DNA of 64,000 bases from UMGS1601 sp900553335 (GCA_937920725.1 CALEUW010000011.1:1-64000), one strand, 5' to 3'; shown: positions 39,998 through 49,625, numbered from the stretch's first letter. Numbers and translations are program-made. The notes: generated by a model not told the origin, from the sequence alone.

Positions 39998-40846
39998 ATG
40001 AGCAGAAAATATGCAATTTTAGGCGAGGTTTTAAAGCATACTATGTCGCCGCCTATACATAAAAGGCTTTTTGAGCTTAGGGAGAGAGATTTCGAGTATG
40101 AAATAGTCGAGTTTTCCGCAGAGGAGCTTGCCCAAAAAGCATCTTATCTCAATTCGATGAACGGATATAACATAACGATTCCTCATAAGGTTGAGATTAT
40201 AAAGTATATTGATAAGCTGGATGAGTCGGCTAAAAGATATAATTCCGTAAATTGTGTTGACAACAAGGACGGAGTTTTGACAGGCTATAATACAGACTGT
40301 GACGGCTTTCTGGAAACTGTACGCTCAATGGGAGCGAAGCTTTCGGGTGAGGTTTTGCTTATCGGATGCGGTGGAGTAGGAAGAATGATAGCAATTGAAT
40401 CAGCGCTCGCCGGTGCAAGTCTTAATATAGCCGTGCTGAAGTCGGATATGCCGTTAGCTGAGCAAGTAGAAAAAGAAATAAGAGCAATGCGTGATGACGC
40501 AAGGATAAATATTGTCCTAAATACAGAGATCGACTTATCAAAGCATTATGATCTGCTTGTCAACGCCTGCCCGGTAGGAATGTATCCGAATATTGACGCT
40601 TGTCCCGTTTCAGACGAAGTAATAAACAAATGCGATGCTGTTTTTGATCTTATTTATAATCCCGGCGAAACACAGCTTATAAAAAAATCAAAAGCGCTGG
40701 GCAAAAAGGCGGCCGGCGGAATGGCAATGCTTGTGTGGCAGGCAGTTTCCGCTCATAAAATATGGGACGGTGACGAATATACGCTTGACGAGATAAACGG
40801 AATAATTAAAGAAATGAACGAAATCGTAAAGAGAGATTTTAAGTAA
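39998..40846 (+). CDS. aroE: Shikimate dehydrogenase
   Basis: NADPH-dependent reduction of 3-dehydroshikimate to shikimate. 282 residues. Substrate residues are in HTMSPPIHKRLF and NITIPHKVEIIKY (the catalytic Lys); the Asp partner is in NTDCDGFLETV. The dinucleotide fold is VLLIGCGGVGRMIAIESALA. The C-terminal AAGGMAMLVWQAVSAHKIW is typical. aroK overlaps its stop codon. Confidence 0.92.
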   Translation: MSRKYAILGEVLKHTMSPPIHKRLFELRERDFEYEIVEFSAEELAQKASYLNSMNGYNITIPHKVEIIKYIDKLDESAKRYNSVNCVDNKDGVLTGYNTDCDGFLETVRSMGAKLSGEVLLIGCGGVGRMIAIESALAGASLNIAVLKSDMPLAEQVEKEIRAMRDDARINIVLNTEIDLSKHYDLLVNACPVGMYPNIDACPVSDEVINKCDAVFDLIYNPGETQLIKKSKALGKKAAGGMAMLVWQAVSAHKIWDGDEYTLDEINGIIKEMNEIVKRDFK

Positions 40847-41373
40847 TGAGTCAAAAAAACATTGATAAGATTAATAAGCCGATATTTCTCTGCGGGTTTA
40901 TGGGATCGGGAAAAACTACGATAGGTAAGCGTGCTGCAAGAGAGCTTGGGTGCGAATTTACTGATATGGACGACTATATTGAAGCACAAGAGGGAAAGAG
41001 CATAGCAGAAATTTTTAAGGACAGCGGTGAGGAGTATTTCAGGAATCTTGAAACCGAGGTCATAAAATCCTTTAAAAATAAAACAGGAGTGATCGCTACA
41101 GGCGGCGGTGCGCTCCTTCGTGATGAAAATGCGAGGTATGCAAAGGAAATAGGAACGGTGGTTTATCTTGACGTTCGGTTTAATACCTGTTATATGCGTA
41201 TTAAGGATGATGAAAACAGACCCATTGCCGCTGCGTCTACAAGGGACGAGCTTTATAAAAGATTCAGACAGCGCAGACCGATATATATTAAAAACTCGGA
41301 TTTTTCGGTTGACGGAAACCACGGTGCACTGACAGTTGCAAAAAGTATAATAGAAGCAATAGAAAAAAGATGA
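40846..41373 (+). CDS. aroK: Shikimate kinase
   Basis: ATP-dependent phosphorylation of shikimate. 175 residues. Walker A LCGFMGSGKTTIGKRAA; shikimate site FTDMDDYIEA (DxD) and the ATGGGALLR loop; lid arginine in DENRPIA; C-terminal RFRQRRPIYIK. The ATG overlaps the aroE TAA, so the two shikimate genes are coupled. ilvD follows after 16 bases. Confidence 0.93.
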   Translation: MSQKNIDKINKPIFLCGFMGSGKTTIGKRAARELGCEFTDMDDYIEAQEGKSIAEIFKDSGEEYFRNLETEVIKSFKNKTGVIATGGGALLRDENARYAKEIGTVVYLDVRFNTCYMRIKDDENRPIAAASTRDELYKRFRQRRPIYIKNSDFSVDGNHGALTVAKSIIEAIEKR

Positions 41374-41389
41374 GGAAAGGTGATCATTA

Positions 41390-43054
41390 ATGAAGAGTAA
41401 TTTTATTAAAGAGGGAGTAAACAATGCTCCGCACAGAGCGCTTTACCACGCTTTAGGACTTACAAACGAGGAGGTAGAAAGACCGCTTGTCGGAATTGTT
41501 TCCTCCTATAATGAAATAGTACCCGGACACATGAATATAGACAAAATTGTAGATGCTGTAAAGCTCGGCGTTGCAATGGCAGGCGGAACGCCTATCGTTT
41601 TCCCTGCGATCGCCGTATGTGACGGAATTGCCATGGGACATCAGGGAATGAAGTATTCGCTGGTAACTCGTGACCTTATTGCAGATTCAACAGAGGCTAT
41701 GGCTATGGCTCATGCTTTTGACGCTTTGGTAATGGTTCCGAACTGTGACAAAAACGTTCCGGGGCTTTTAATGGCTGCGGCAAGACTTAACATTCCGACG
41801 ATTTTTGTGTCGGGAGGACCGATGCTCGCAGGACACGTTGACGGAAAGAAAACGTCTTTCTCAAGCATTTCCGAAGCGGTAGGAGAGTTTAATGCGGGTA
41901 AAATAAGCGAAGAAAAGCTTTCCGAATACGAGGTTAAAACCTGTCCGACATGCGGCTCTTGTTCGGGAATGTATACTGCAAACTCGATGAACTGTTTAAC
42001 TGAAGTTCTGGGAATGGCTCTTAAAGGAAACGGAACTATCCCTGCTGTTTATTCACAGAGAATCGAGCTTGCAAAGCATGCAGGAATGCAGATCATGGAG
42101 CTTATTAAAAACGATATAAAGCCAAGAGATATTATGACCGAAAAGGCGTTTATGAATGCGCTTGCCTGTGATATGGCGCTTGGATGTTCTACAAACTCAA
42201 TGCTTCATCTTCCTGCAATTGCACATGAATGCGGAATTGAACTGAATCTTGACATTGCTAACGAGATTTCAGACAGAACTCCTAATCTATGTCATTTAGC
42301 ACCCGCAGGAAGAAACTATATCGAAGAACTTGACGAAGCGGGCGGAGTTTACGCTTTGATGAACGAGCTTGATAAAAAGGGACTTTTAAATACAGATGCT
42401 TTGACCTGTACGGGAAAAACGGTAGGCGAGAATATAAAAGGCTGTGTAAATATGAATACGGATATAATCCGACCGATTGACAATCCTTATTCTAAGACGG
42501 GCGGAATCGCAGTGCTTAGAGGAAATCTAGCTCCTGATTCCTGCGTTGTAAAGCGCTCCGCAGTAGCGCCTGAAATGCTTTGTCATGAAGGCCCTGCTAA
42601 GGTTTTTGACTGCGAGGAGGATGCAATGGAGGCGATACTCGGAGGAAAAATCAAAGACGGAGATGTTGTTGTTATCCGATACGAAGGACCTAAGGGCGGA
42701 CCGGGAATGAGAGAAATGCTCAATCCTACCTCTGCTATTATGGGCATGGGACTCGGTTCTACTGTTGCACTTATCACAGACGGAAGATTTTCGGGAGCAA
42801 CAAGAGGGGCTGCTATCGGACACGTTTCTCCGGAAGCGGCAGTAGGCGGACCTATCGCTATGGTTCGTGACGGAGATATTATAAGCATAGACATTCCTGC
42901 TAACAAAATAGAAGTAAAAATAAGTGATGAGGAAATGAATAAGAGAACTCTTGAATGGAAACCGAGAGAGCCGAAAATCAAGACGGGATATCTTGCTAGA
43001 TATGCTTCTTTGGTTACATCGGGCAACAGAGGTGCAATTTTAGAAACCAAGTAG
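41390..43054 (+). CDS. ilvD: Dihydroxy-acid dehydratase
   Basis: Dehydrates dihydroxy-isovalerate and dihydroxy-methylvalerate, the shared step of valine, isoleucine and leucine precursor synthesis; uses an Fe-S cluster and Mg. 554 residues. Cluster cysteines in MVPNCDKNVPGLLMAA and KTCPTCGSCSGMYTANSMN; the Mg/substrate part GMREMLNPTSAIMGMGLG and TDGRFSGATRGAAIGHVSPEA are intact. AAAGGTGATC precedes ATG 41390. It supports the leu genes 5 kb upstream. Confidence 0.95.
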   Translation: MKSNFIKEGVNNAPHRALYHALGLTNEEVERPLVGIVSSYNEIVPGHMNIDKIVDAVKLGVAMAGGTPIVFPAIAVCDGIAMGHQGMKYSLVTRDLIADSTEAMAMAHAFDALVMVPNCDKNVPGLLMAAARLNIPTIFVSGGPMLAGHVDGKKTSFSSISEAVGEFNAGKISEEKLSEYEVKTCPTCGSCSGMYTANSMNCLTEVLGMALKGNGTIPAVYSQRIELAKHAGMQIMELIKNDIKPRDIMTEKAFMNALACDMALGCSTNSMLHLPAIAHECGIELNLDIANEISDRTPNLCHLAPAGRNYIEELDEAGGVYALMNELDKKGLLNTDALTCTGKTVGENIKGCVNMNTDIIRPIDNPYSKTGGIAVLRGNLAPDSCVVKRSAVAPEMLCHEGPAKVFDCEEDAMEAILGGKIKDGDVVVIRYEGPKGGPGMREMLNPTSAIMGMGLGSTVALITDGRFSGATRGAAIGHVSPEAAVGGPIAMVRDGDIISIDIPANKIEVKISDEEMNKRTLEWKPREPKIKTGYLARYASLVTSGNRGAILETK

Positions 43055-43078
43055 AGTTCATCAGAAGGAGAAATAAAA

Positions 43079-43555
43079 ATGAAAAGACTTTTAGCATTAA
43101 TCTGCGCTTTGTCGGCATTTGCGGTTATGTGTGCTTGTCAGGAAGTTCCTGTTGACAGCAGTCTTGCGCCGACTGAAGCAACCACTTCGACTACCTATGA
43201 AACCTCTGAGGAAACAACAGAATCTCAGATTAATTCGTCAAACAGCTTGACAGACGCACAGGAGGAAATAACTTCAGAAGCGACTGACGAGGAGCTGACA
43301 AGTGAGTCAACAACAGAGTCTGTTAATGTAAACGAGGATTCTATAAAGAATCTTCAGTATTCGAGTTGGGGACAGGCAAACGCCAACGCAAAGGTTCAGA
43401 TCGCTCAGAGAATTCTGACATACATTGAATCTCAAAAGGGTGAGGTTTCCATGGGAACAAGCGAGTTGGTAGCATCTTTAAACTCTATTGAGAACGCAAA
43501 CAGCACCGATAGCTTGCTGTCGCTTTCATATCAGATTATCGGAATTGAGGAATAG
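43079..43555 (+). CDS. Lipoprotein with Ser/Thr/Glu-rich linker, unknown
   Basis: 158 residues. A lipoprotein signal (MKRLLALICALSAFAVMCAC) with Cys20 as probable anchor, then a long low-complexity region of Ser, Thr and Glu to about residue 85. A small helical C-terminal domain SSWGQANANAKVQIAQRILT with ESQKGEVSMGTSELVASLNS follows. No family recognised. It lies between ilvD and pyrC on the same strand with gaps of 24 and 4 bases. Confidence 0.75.
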   Translation: MKRLLALICALSAFAVMCACQEVPVDSSLAPTEATTSTTYETSEETTESQINSSNSLTDAQEEITSEATDEELTSESTTESVNVNEDSIKNLQYSSWGQANANAKVQIAQRILTYIESQKGEVSMGTSELVASLNSIENANSTDSLLSLSYQIIGIEE

Positions 43556-43559
43556 TGAT

Positions 43560-44828
43560 TTGAAAAAACTTCTTTTTAAAAATGCAAAGCTTTCTAGCGG
43601 CGATGTCACGGATATTCTAACAGAAAATGAATTCATCAGTGCAGTAGGCGGAAATTTGGAAGCACCTGATGCAGAGGTTATTGACTGTAAAGAAAAGCTT
43701 TATGTTTTAAACGGACTTTGTGATATGCACGTTCATTTCCGCGATCCCGGACAAACTCATAAAGAGGATATTACAACGGGAGCTGATGCTGCAAAAGCTG
43801 GTGGTTTTACAGCAGTCGCATGTATGCCGAATACCCGACCTGCTGTTGATAACGAGGAAACAATAAAGTATATTCAAAAAAAAGCAGAGCAGACTAAAAT
43901 CGACATACTGCCTATAGCTTGTATTACAAAGGGAATGAAAGGCGAGAGCCTTGCCGATTTTGATATGTATAAACGTCTTGGGATAAAAGCGATTTCTGAT
44001 GACGGCAGACCTGTTGAAAACGCAGAGCTTATGAGAGAAGCGCTTGAAGAAACAGTTTCCAACGGTCTTATTGTAACATCGCATTGCGAGGATCTAAAGA
44101 TAATCGACGGCGGTATCATAAACAAAGGAAGCGTTTCTGATAAGCTTGGAGTAAAGGGAATGGACAGAGCAAGCGAAGATTATATTACAGCTCGTGAAAT
44201 CGCCCTTGCGGCGAGCTGCGGTGCTAGAATTCACATTTGCCATGTGTCTACCAAAGGTTCTGTAAATATTATCCGTGCAGCAAAGAAAGACGGAGTGAGA
44301 GTGACCTGCGAAACTGCTCCGCATTACTTTACATTTACTGATGATAAGCTTTATTCAAAGGACGCAGACTACAGAATGAATCCTCCGCTGAGAGAGGAAA
44401 GCGATCGTGCGGCTATTGAGGCGGCTGTCATTGACGGAACGATCGACTGCATTGTCACCGACCACGCTCCGCATACGGCTGAAGAAAAGGCGGACTTTTT
44501 AAAAGCTCCTAACGGAGTTGTGGGACTTGAAACTTCGCTCAGCGTAACTCTTACACGCCTTTATCATACAGGTAAGTGTACAATGGCTGATATTGAGAGA
44601 ATAATGAGTAAAAATCCAAGAAGAATTTTAGGACTCAGCGAGCTTAAGATAGATGCCGGTTACCCTGCGGATTTAACAGTAGTTGATCCAGATTTGGAGT
44701 GGACGGTCGATCCCCAAAAGCTTCATTCAAAGAGCAAAAACAGCGTTTTCAAAGGCGAGAGGCTTAAAGGAAAGACTGTTATGACCGTTTCAAAAGGAGA
44801 AATAGTTTTTGATTCGGAATTAAAATAA
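43560..44828 (+). CDS. pyrC: Dihydroorotase
   Basis: Closes carbamoyl aspartate to dihydroorotate in pyrimidine synthesis; zinc enzyme. The start is TTG 43560, with GAGGAA eight bases upstream in the end of the lipoprotein gene; the open frame from 43488 would overlap that gene deeply. 422 residues fit the bacterial class I enzyme. Metal ligands are in CDMHVHFRDPGQTHKEDI, LIVTSHCED, IHICHVST and CIVTDHAPHTAEEK. NAPxG-like FLKAPNGVVGLETSL follows. A repeat begins right after the stop. Confidence 0.92.
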   Translation: MKKLLFKNAKLSSGDVTDILTENEFISAVGGNLEAPDAEVIDCKEKLYVLNGLCDMHVHFRDPGQTHKEDITTGADAAKAGGFTAVACMPNTRPAVDNEETIKYIQKKAEQTKIDILPIACITKGMKGESLADFDMYKRLGIKAISDDGRPVENAELMREALEETVSNGLIVTSHCEDLKIIDGGIINKGSVSDKLGVKGMDRASEDYITAREIALAASCGARIHICHVSTKGSVNIIRAAKKDGVRVTCETAPHYFTFTDDKLYSKDADYRMNPPLREESDRAAIEAAVIDGTIDCIVTDHAPHTAEEKADFLKAPNGVVGLETSLSVTLTRLYHTGKCTMADIERIMSKNPRRILGLSELKIDAGYPADLTVVDPDLEWTVDPQKLHSKSKNSVFKGERLKGKTVMTVSKGEIVFDSELK

Positions 44829-44880
44829 TTGACAGTTGATAATGGAAAATGGACAATGTAATTTTGAATTGTAGACTTTT
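44827..44880. repeat. AATTGACAGTTGATAATGGA repeat after pyrC
   Basis: Starts on the pyrC stop codon and matches 37474-37510 (AATTGACAATTGACAATGG...AAATGG). No promoter for pyrF was found here. Confidence 0.5.
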
Positions 44881-44915
44881 GTCCGTTGATAAATTATATA
44901 AAAAGGAGAATGAAA

Positions 44916-45845
44916 ATGTCATTTGACAGATTGATCGAAAAAATTATTAAAACTCAAAACCCAACCGTTGCGGGGCTTGATCCGAAGCTTGACTATGTTC
45001 CCGAATATATTAAAAAGAAAGCTTTTAAGAAATACGGAAAAACTCTCAAAGGTGCATCAAAGGCAATTCTTGAGTTCAACAAAGGAATAATTGACGAGAT
45101 CTGCGATATTGTTCCTGCTATAAAGCCTCAGGCTGCGTATTATGAAATGTACGGCTATGAGGGAGTAAAGACTCTTTACAAAACAATAAGCTATGCTCAG
45201 AAAAAAGGGATGTTTGTAATAACCGACGCTAAGCGAAGTGATATAGGCGCAACGATGGAAGCGTATGCCGCAGCGCACTTGGGAACAGTAATGGTAGATG
45301 ACGAGGAATTAACTCCTTTCGGCGCTGACGCTATGACAGTGAACGGATATCTCGGTACTGATGGAGTAGAGCCGCTTTTAAAGCTTTGCCGTGAGAACGA
45401 TAAGGGCATATTTGTGCTTGTAAAGACTTCAAACAAGTCTAGCGGCGAGCTTCAGGATTTAAAGATCGGCGATGAAACAGTTTACGGTGTTATGGGAAAT
45501 ATGTGTGAAAAATGGGGTGAAACCGCGCCCGGAAAGCTTGGATATTCGTCTGTCGGTGCAGTTGTCGGCGCAACCTATCCGGAACAGCTTGCTGAGATGA
45601 GGGCGAAGCTTCCGAATACATTTTTCCTGGTGCCGGGATACGGCGCACAGGGTGGAGGAGCTGAGGGGGTTTCCAAAGCGTTTGATGCAAACGGACTCGG
45701 CGCAATAGTAAACTCTTCCCGTGCGGTAATGTGTGCATACAAAAAGGAAGAATGTGAGGAAACCGATTATGCCCGTGCAGCCAGAAGAGAATGTATAAGA
45801 ATGAAAGAAGACATTTTGTCGTATCTTCCTAAAATTTCACTCTAA
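44916..45845 (+). CDS. pyrF: Orotidine 5'-phosphate decarboxylase, type 2
   Basis: Decarboxylates OMP to UMP. 309 residues, the longer group-2 form. Start ATG 44916, seven bases after AAGGAG; the in-frame ATG at 44910 is too close. Substrate region TVAGLDPKLDYVPEYI; catalytic charged network VITDAKRSDIGATMEAYA (Asp, Lys, Asp); phosphate end VPGYGAQGGGAEGV and VNSSRAVMCA. Next to pyrC, it forms the pyrimidine pair of the window. Confidence 0.93.
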   Translation: MSFDRLIEKIIKTQNPTVAGLDPKLDYVPEYIKKKAFKKYGKTLKGASKAILEFNKGIIDEICDIVPAIKPQAAYYEMYGYEGVKTLYKTISYAQKKGMFVITDAKRSDIGATMEAYAAAHLGTVMVDDEELTPFGADAMTVNGYLGTDGVEPLLKLCRENDKGIFVLVKTSNKSSGELQDLKIGDETVYGVMGNMCEKWGETAPGKLGYSSVGAVVGATYPEQLAEMRAKLPNTFFLVPGYGAQGGGAEGVSKAFDANGLGAIVNSSRAVMCAYKKEECEETDYARAARRECIRMKEDILSYLPKISL

Positions 45846-45848
45846 GCT

Positions 45849-46346
45849 ATGAAAAGACTGAATATTGTTTTGGTAGAGCCGCAAATTCCCCAAAATACGG
45901 GCAATATTTCAAGAACCTGTGCTGTAACTGGTGCAGCGCTCCATCTTATAAAGCCTTACGGATTTGAAATAACGGATAGGCAATTAAAACGTGCAGGACT
46001 TGATTACTGGGATAAGCTTGAGGTTTATGAGTACGAAAATTTGGACGAATTTTACGAGCGAAACAGCGGCGGAAGCTTCTATTATTTCACAACTAAGGGC
46101 AAGAATCTCTACAGCGACATAAGCTATCCTGATAACTCTTTTATACTTTTTGGAAGAGAGGACAAGGGGCTTGACGAAACGCTTTTATATAACAATAAAG
46201 AAAGCTGTGTAAGAATTCCCATGCGCCCTGAACTTCGCAGTTTGAATCTTTCAAATTCTGTAGCGATAGCTGTTTATGAGATTTTAAGGCAGTGGGACTT
46301 TCCTGATCTCAACAGAGAGGGAAGTCTGACAAAATATACTTGGTGA
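45849..46346 (+). CDS. trmL: tRNA (cytidine(34)-2'-O)-methyltransferase TrmL
   Basis: SPOUT-fold methyltransferase for the wobble base of leucine tRNAs. 165 residues. It starts IVLVEPQIPQNTGNISRTCA with the conserved Asn and Arg. The knotted SAM site is ILFGREDKGLDETLL and IPMRPELRSLNLSNSVAIAV, and the end is EILRQWDFP. It begins three bases after the pyrF stop, so it is in the same transcript. Confidence 0.92.
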   Translation: MKRLNIVLVEPQIPQNTGNISRTCAVTGAALHLIKPYGFEITDRQLKRAGLDYWDKLEVYEYENLDEFYERNSGGSFYYFTTKGKNLYSDISYPDNSFILFGREDKGLDETLLYNNKESCVRIPMRPELRSLNLSNSVAIAVYEILRQWDFPDLNREGSLTKYTW

Positions 46347-46363
46347 TGAAAGGAAATTTTAAT

Positions 46364-47239
46364 ATGGCTAAAACCGTAATTCTTACCGATGCAGCCTGCG
46401 ATATAACGAAGGAGCAGGAAACAGAGCTTGGAATAAAAGTCGTACCGTTTAAAGTGGCGGTCGGAGATAAAAGTTATCTTCCAAGAGTAGATATAGATAA
46501 TTTTGATTTTTATAAGGTTATGGACGAGTATGAGGGAATTCCGACAACAAGTCAGGTTACAACACTTGAATGGTTCGATGTTTTTGAGGAACTGGCTGAG
46601 AACAAGGAAATATCTGATATCATAACCGTTACAATTTCTTCACATGGCTCAGCGACATACGATAATGCTGTAATTGCAAAAAAGAACTTTTTTAACAAAT
46701 ACAAAGAAAAAGCGGGCAGGTTGAATATTCATGTAATAGACAGCGATAACTATACAGGAGTTTACGGTTATGCAGTTGTTCAGGCAGCAATGAAAGCGAA
46801 AAACGGCGTACCGGCAGAACAGATCATAGCGTTTATAAAAGATTGGGTTGAAAGCGCATATGTGCTGTTTGCCTGCTACAATTTAAAATACGCTAAAAAG
46901 TCAGGAAGAATATCGGCTGCTGCCGCATTTGCAGGGGAGCTTTTAGGATTAAAACCGATTCTAAAGATTCATCACGGAGTATCCTCGATACTCAAAAAGG
47001 TAAGAGGAGAGAAGAGCATAATTCCTACAATTTTGGAAATTGCAAAGGATGATATGATTCCGAAAACTCCGTATGTGATTATATGGGGAAGCGATGAAAC
47101 TTTAAGAGATGAAATGGCAAAGGCTATGGAAAAGGCGGTTGGATATCCTCCTGCTGATTATTGTCAGATAGGAGCTGCTGTTGCCTGCAATGCAGGTCAC
47201 AGAGTATCGGGAGTAGTTATTAAGGGAAAGCAAGAATAA
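46364..47239 (+). CDS. DegV-family fatty-acid-binding protein
   Basis: 291 residues. Start ATG 46364 (MAKTVILTDAACDI), with AAAGGAAA ahead; the frame extends to 46340 inside trmL. DegV/FakB proteins bind fatty acids and present them to FakA for phosphorylation. Signature parts are LTDAACDITKEQ, TTSQVTTLEWFDVF, VTISSHGSATYDNA and DSDNYTGVYGYAVVQAA, the last with the SxxxSxG-like lipid site altered. The C-terminal ends GHRVSGVVIKGKQE. A repeat begins at the stop. Confidence 0.9.
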   Translation: MAKTVILTDAACDITKEQETELGIKVVPFKVAVGDKSYLPRVDIDNFDFYKVMDEYEGIPTTSQVTTLEWFDVFEELAENKEISDIITVTISSHGSATYDNAVIAKKNFFNKYKEKAGRLNIHVIDSDNYTGVYGYAVVQAAMKAKNGVPAEQIIAFIKDWVESAYVLFACYNLKYAKKSGRISAAAAFAGELLGLKPILKIHHGVSSILKKVRGEKSIIPTILEIAKDDMIPKTPYVIIWGSDETLRDEMAKAMEKAVGYPPADYCQIGAAVACNAGHRVSGVVIKGKQE

Positions 47240-47415
47240 TTCGTAATTCATAATGCGCTGAGCAAGCGACCGCCGCCGGTGGCGGAAACAGGGAGCTTGC
47301 GAAGGGAAGAAATAAGGAGAATTTCGACAGCGAACAGCGGAGAAAGGCGACTATTTTTCTGACCGTATATTCGTAATTAATTCGGAGTTCGGAATTAGGA
47401 ATTCGGAATTGATTG
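47239..47415. repeat. AATTCGTAATT repeat interrupted by repeat B
   Basis: AATTCGTAATTCATAATGC begins at the DegV stop codon; after 109 bases of repeat B, ATTCGTAATTAATTCGG-type sequence resumes and runs to 47411. Repeat B thus appears inserted into this family. Nothing coding is seen in 47240-47561. Confidence 0.65.
47257..47365. repeat. Repeat B, copy 2 (109 bp)
   Basis: Full-length partner of 19993-20101 with the same ends GCTGAGCA and CTGACCG and the hairpin CCGCC-GGT-GGCGG. Same orientation. Confidence 0.8.
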
Positions 47416-47457
47416 TTAAATAAATGACAAATTAAGAAAAATATGTCTTTTATCCAC

Positions 47458-47486
47458 TTGTATTTTGGATTAAAATGGTATACAAT
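47458..47486 (+). promoter_or_regulatory. Promoter of pgk
   Basis: TTGTAT (47458-47463) and TACAAT (47481-47486), spacer 17; ATG of pgk is 76 bases downstream. No riboswitch-like fold was seen in the leader. Confidence 0.6.
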
Positions 47487-47561
47487 ATACTTAGCGTAAA
47501 ACGCATAATATGAGTCCGTTTAATCGGAGTCAAATATATTTTATAAGAGAGGTTATTTAAT

Positions 47562-48776
47562 ATGGCAGGACTTAACAAAGTTACAGTTGACGATTTAAGT
47601 GTCAAGGGTAAGAAGATTTTGGTAAGAGTGGATTTTAACGTTCCTCTTAAAGACGGAAAAATTACAAATGACAACAGAATCACAGCAGCTCTTCCGACAA
47701 TCAACAAGCTTGTTGCTGAGGGCGGTAAGGTTGTTTTGTGTTCTCATTTAGGTAAGCCGAAGAACGGACCTGAGGATAAGTTTTCTCTTGCCCCGGCAGC
47801 TCAAAGACTTGCAGAGCTTGTTGACGCAAAGGTAACGTTTGCTAAAGACGACACAGTTGTAGGTGAAAATGCTAAGAAAGCTGTAGCTGAGATGAACGAC
47901 GGCGAGATCGTAGTTTTGGAAAACACAAGATTCAGAGGCGCTGAGGAAACTAAGAATGGTGAAGAGTTTGCAAAAGAGCTTGCTGATTTAGTTGATAATG
48001 AGGTTTTCGTTATGGACGCTTTCGGTTCAGCTCACAGAGCGCACGCTTCAACTGCCGGCGTTACAAAGTTTGTTAAGGAAACAGCCGTAGGATACCTCAT
48101 GCAGAAGGAAATCAACTTCCTCGGAAACGCAGTTGAGGATCCTGTAAGACCGTTCGTAGCAATTTTAGGCGGTGCAAAGGTTGCTGATAAGCTTAACGTT
48201 ATCTCAAACCTTATAGAAAAGTGTGATACTCTCATTATCGGCGGAGGAATGGCATATACATTCTTAAAGGCACAGGGTAAAGAGGTTGGAACTTCTTTGG
48301 TTGACGATACAAAGATTGATTACTGTAAAGAAATGATCGAAAAGGCAAAGGAAGCAGGAAAGAAGCTCTTACTTCCTGTAGATACAACTATTGCAGCAGA
48401 GTTTCCTGATCCGATTGATGCAGAAATTGATGTATTTGTTTCTGACACTATCCCTGCTGATAAAATGGGACTCGATATCGGAACAAAGACTGCGGAGCTT
48501 TATGCAGATGCAGTTAAGAGCGCAAAGACTGTTGTTTGGAACGGACCTATGGGTGTGTTTGAAAACCCAACTCTTGCAAAGGGTACTATAGCTGTTGCAA
48601 AGGCACTTGCTGAAACGGACGCTACAACAATTATCGGAGGAGGAGATTCGGCTGCTGCTGTTATTTCTCTCGGATTTGCTGATAATATGAGCCACATTTC
48701 AACAGGCGGCGGAGCATCTCTTGAGTATCTTGAGGGCAAGGTTCTTCCCGGAATTGCAGTAATTGCAGACAAGTAA
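47562..48776 (+). CDS. pgk: Phosphoglycerate kinase
   Basis: Glycolytic enzyme passing phosphate from 1,3-bisphosphoglycerate to ADP. 404 residues. KILVRVDFNVPLKDGKITND is the signature; CSHLGKPKNG, ENTRFRGAEETKNG, DAFGSAHRAHAST and the C-terminal nucleotide loop TIIGGGDSAAAV with HISTGGGASLEYLEGK are intact. GAGAGG precedes ATG 47562. tpiA and gpmI follow, giving a three-gene glycolysis cluster; gap is absent from the window. Confidence 0.96.
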   Translation: MAGLNKVTVDDLSVKGKKILVRVDFNVPLKDGKITNDNRITAALPTINKLVAEGGKVVLCSHLGKPKNGPEDKFSLAPAAQRLAELVDAKVTFAKDDTVVGENAKKAVAEMNDGEIVVLENTRFRGAEETKNGEEFAKELADLVDNEVFVMDAFGSAHRAHASTAGVTKFVKETAVGYLMQKEINFLGNAVEDPVRPFVAILGGAKVADKLNVISNLIEKCDTLIIGGGMAYTFLKAQGKEVGTSLVDDTKIDYCKEMIEKAKEAGKKLLLPVDTTIAAEFPDPIDAEIDVFVSDTIPADKMGLDIGTKTAELYADAVKSAKTVVWNGPMGVFENPTLAKGTIAVAKALAETDATTIIGGGDSAAAVISLGFADNMSHISTGGGASLEYLEGKVLPGIAVIADK

Positions 48777-48786
48777 GAAATCTTTC

Positions 48787-48818
48787 GGGATTGTCCTAAA
48801 TTTTGGACAATCCCTTTG
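48787..48818 (+). terminator. Hairpin between pgk and tpiA
   Basis: GGGATTGTCC (48787-48796) pairs perfectly with GGACAATCCC (48805-48814) around 8 bases, then only TTT. Weak termination or RNA processing/stability are possible, giving different pgk and tpiA levels. Confidence 0.55.
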
Positions 48819-48854
48819 CATTGCTGATAAATAAAACATGAAGGAGAAATGACA

Positions 48855-49625
48855 ATGAAAAAAAGTGTAAGAAAGGCAATTATTGCCGGAAACTGGAAAA
48901 TGAACAAAACACGTCCTGAGGCAAAGGCTCTTTTAGAGGAAATCAAGCCATTGGTAGCTAACGCTGATGTTGAGGTAGTAGCTTGTGTACCATTCACAAA
49001 CCTTGAAACTGCAATCGCTGCAGCTGAAGGTTCAAACATCAAGATCGGCGCTGAGAACGTTCACTTTGAAAAGAGCGGTGCATTTACAGGAGAAATTTCC
49101 GCAGATATGCTCGTTGAGCTTGGAGTTGAGTATGTAGTTATCGGACACAGCGAGAGAAGACAGTATTTTGCTGAAACTGATGAAACTGTAAACAAGAGAA
49201 CTAAGGCAGCTCTTGCAGCAGGACTTAAGCCTATTGTTTGTGTAGGAGAGCTTTTGTGGGAGCGTGAGTGTAACATCACAGAAGAGGTTATCGCTCGTCA
49301 GATCAAGCTTGACCTTTATGATGTATCTGCTGAGGACGTTAAAAAGACAGTTATTGCTTACGAGCCTGTTTGGGCTATCGGAACAGGAAAGACTGCTACA
49401 TCGGATCAGGCAGAGGAGGTTTGTGCGTTTATTCGTCAGACTTTGGCAAAGCTTTATGACGAGGAGACAGCAGAGGCTGTTACAATTCAGTACGGCGGTT
49501 CTATGAATGCAGGAAACTGTGCTGAGCTTTTATCAAAAGAGAATGTAGACGGCGGACTTATCGGCGGTGCTTCTCTTAAGGCAGCTGATTTTAACACTAT
49601 TGTACAGGCAGCTGTAAACGGTTAA
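48855..49625 (+). CDS. tpiA: Triosephosphate isomerase
   Basis: Interconverts glyceraldehyde-3-phosphate and dihydroxyacetone phosphate. 256 residues from ATG 48855, nine bases after AAGGAG (the ATG at 48849 is too near). AGNWKMNK carries Asn and Lys, VIGHSERRQYF the catalytic His, AYEPVWAIGTGKTA the catalytic Glu and loop 6, and QYGGSMNAGN and GGLIGGASL the phosphate site. Confidence 0.96.
   Translation: MKKSVRKAIIAGNWKMNKTRPEAKALLEEIKPLVANADVEVVACVPFTNLETAIAAAEGSNIKIGAENVHFEKSGAFTGEISADMLVELGVEYVVIGHSERRQYFAETDETVNKRTKAALAAGLKPIVCVGELLWERECNITEEVIARQIKLDLYDVSAEDVKKTVIAYEPVWAIGTGKTATSDQAEEVCAFIRQTLAKLYDEETAEAVTIQYGGSMNAGNCAELLSKENVDGGLIGGASLKAADFNTIVQAAVNG

Noticed and set aside
43488..43559. 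Longer pyrC start within the lipoprotein gene
   Set aside because: The extra residues match no dihydroorotase and lack a ribosome site; TTG 43560 has one.
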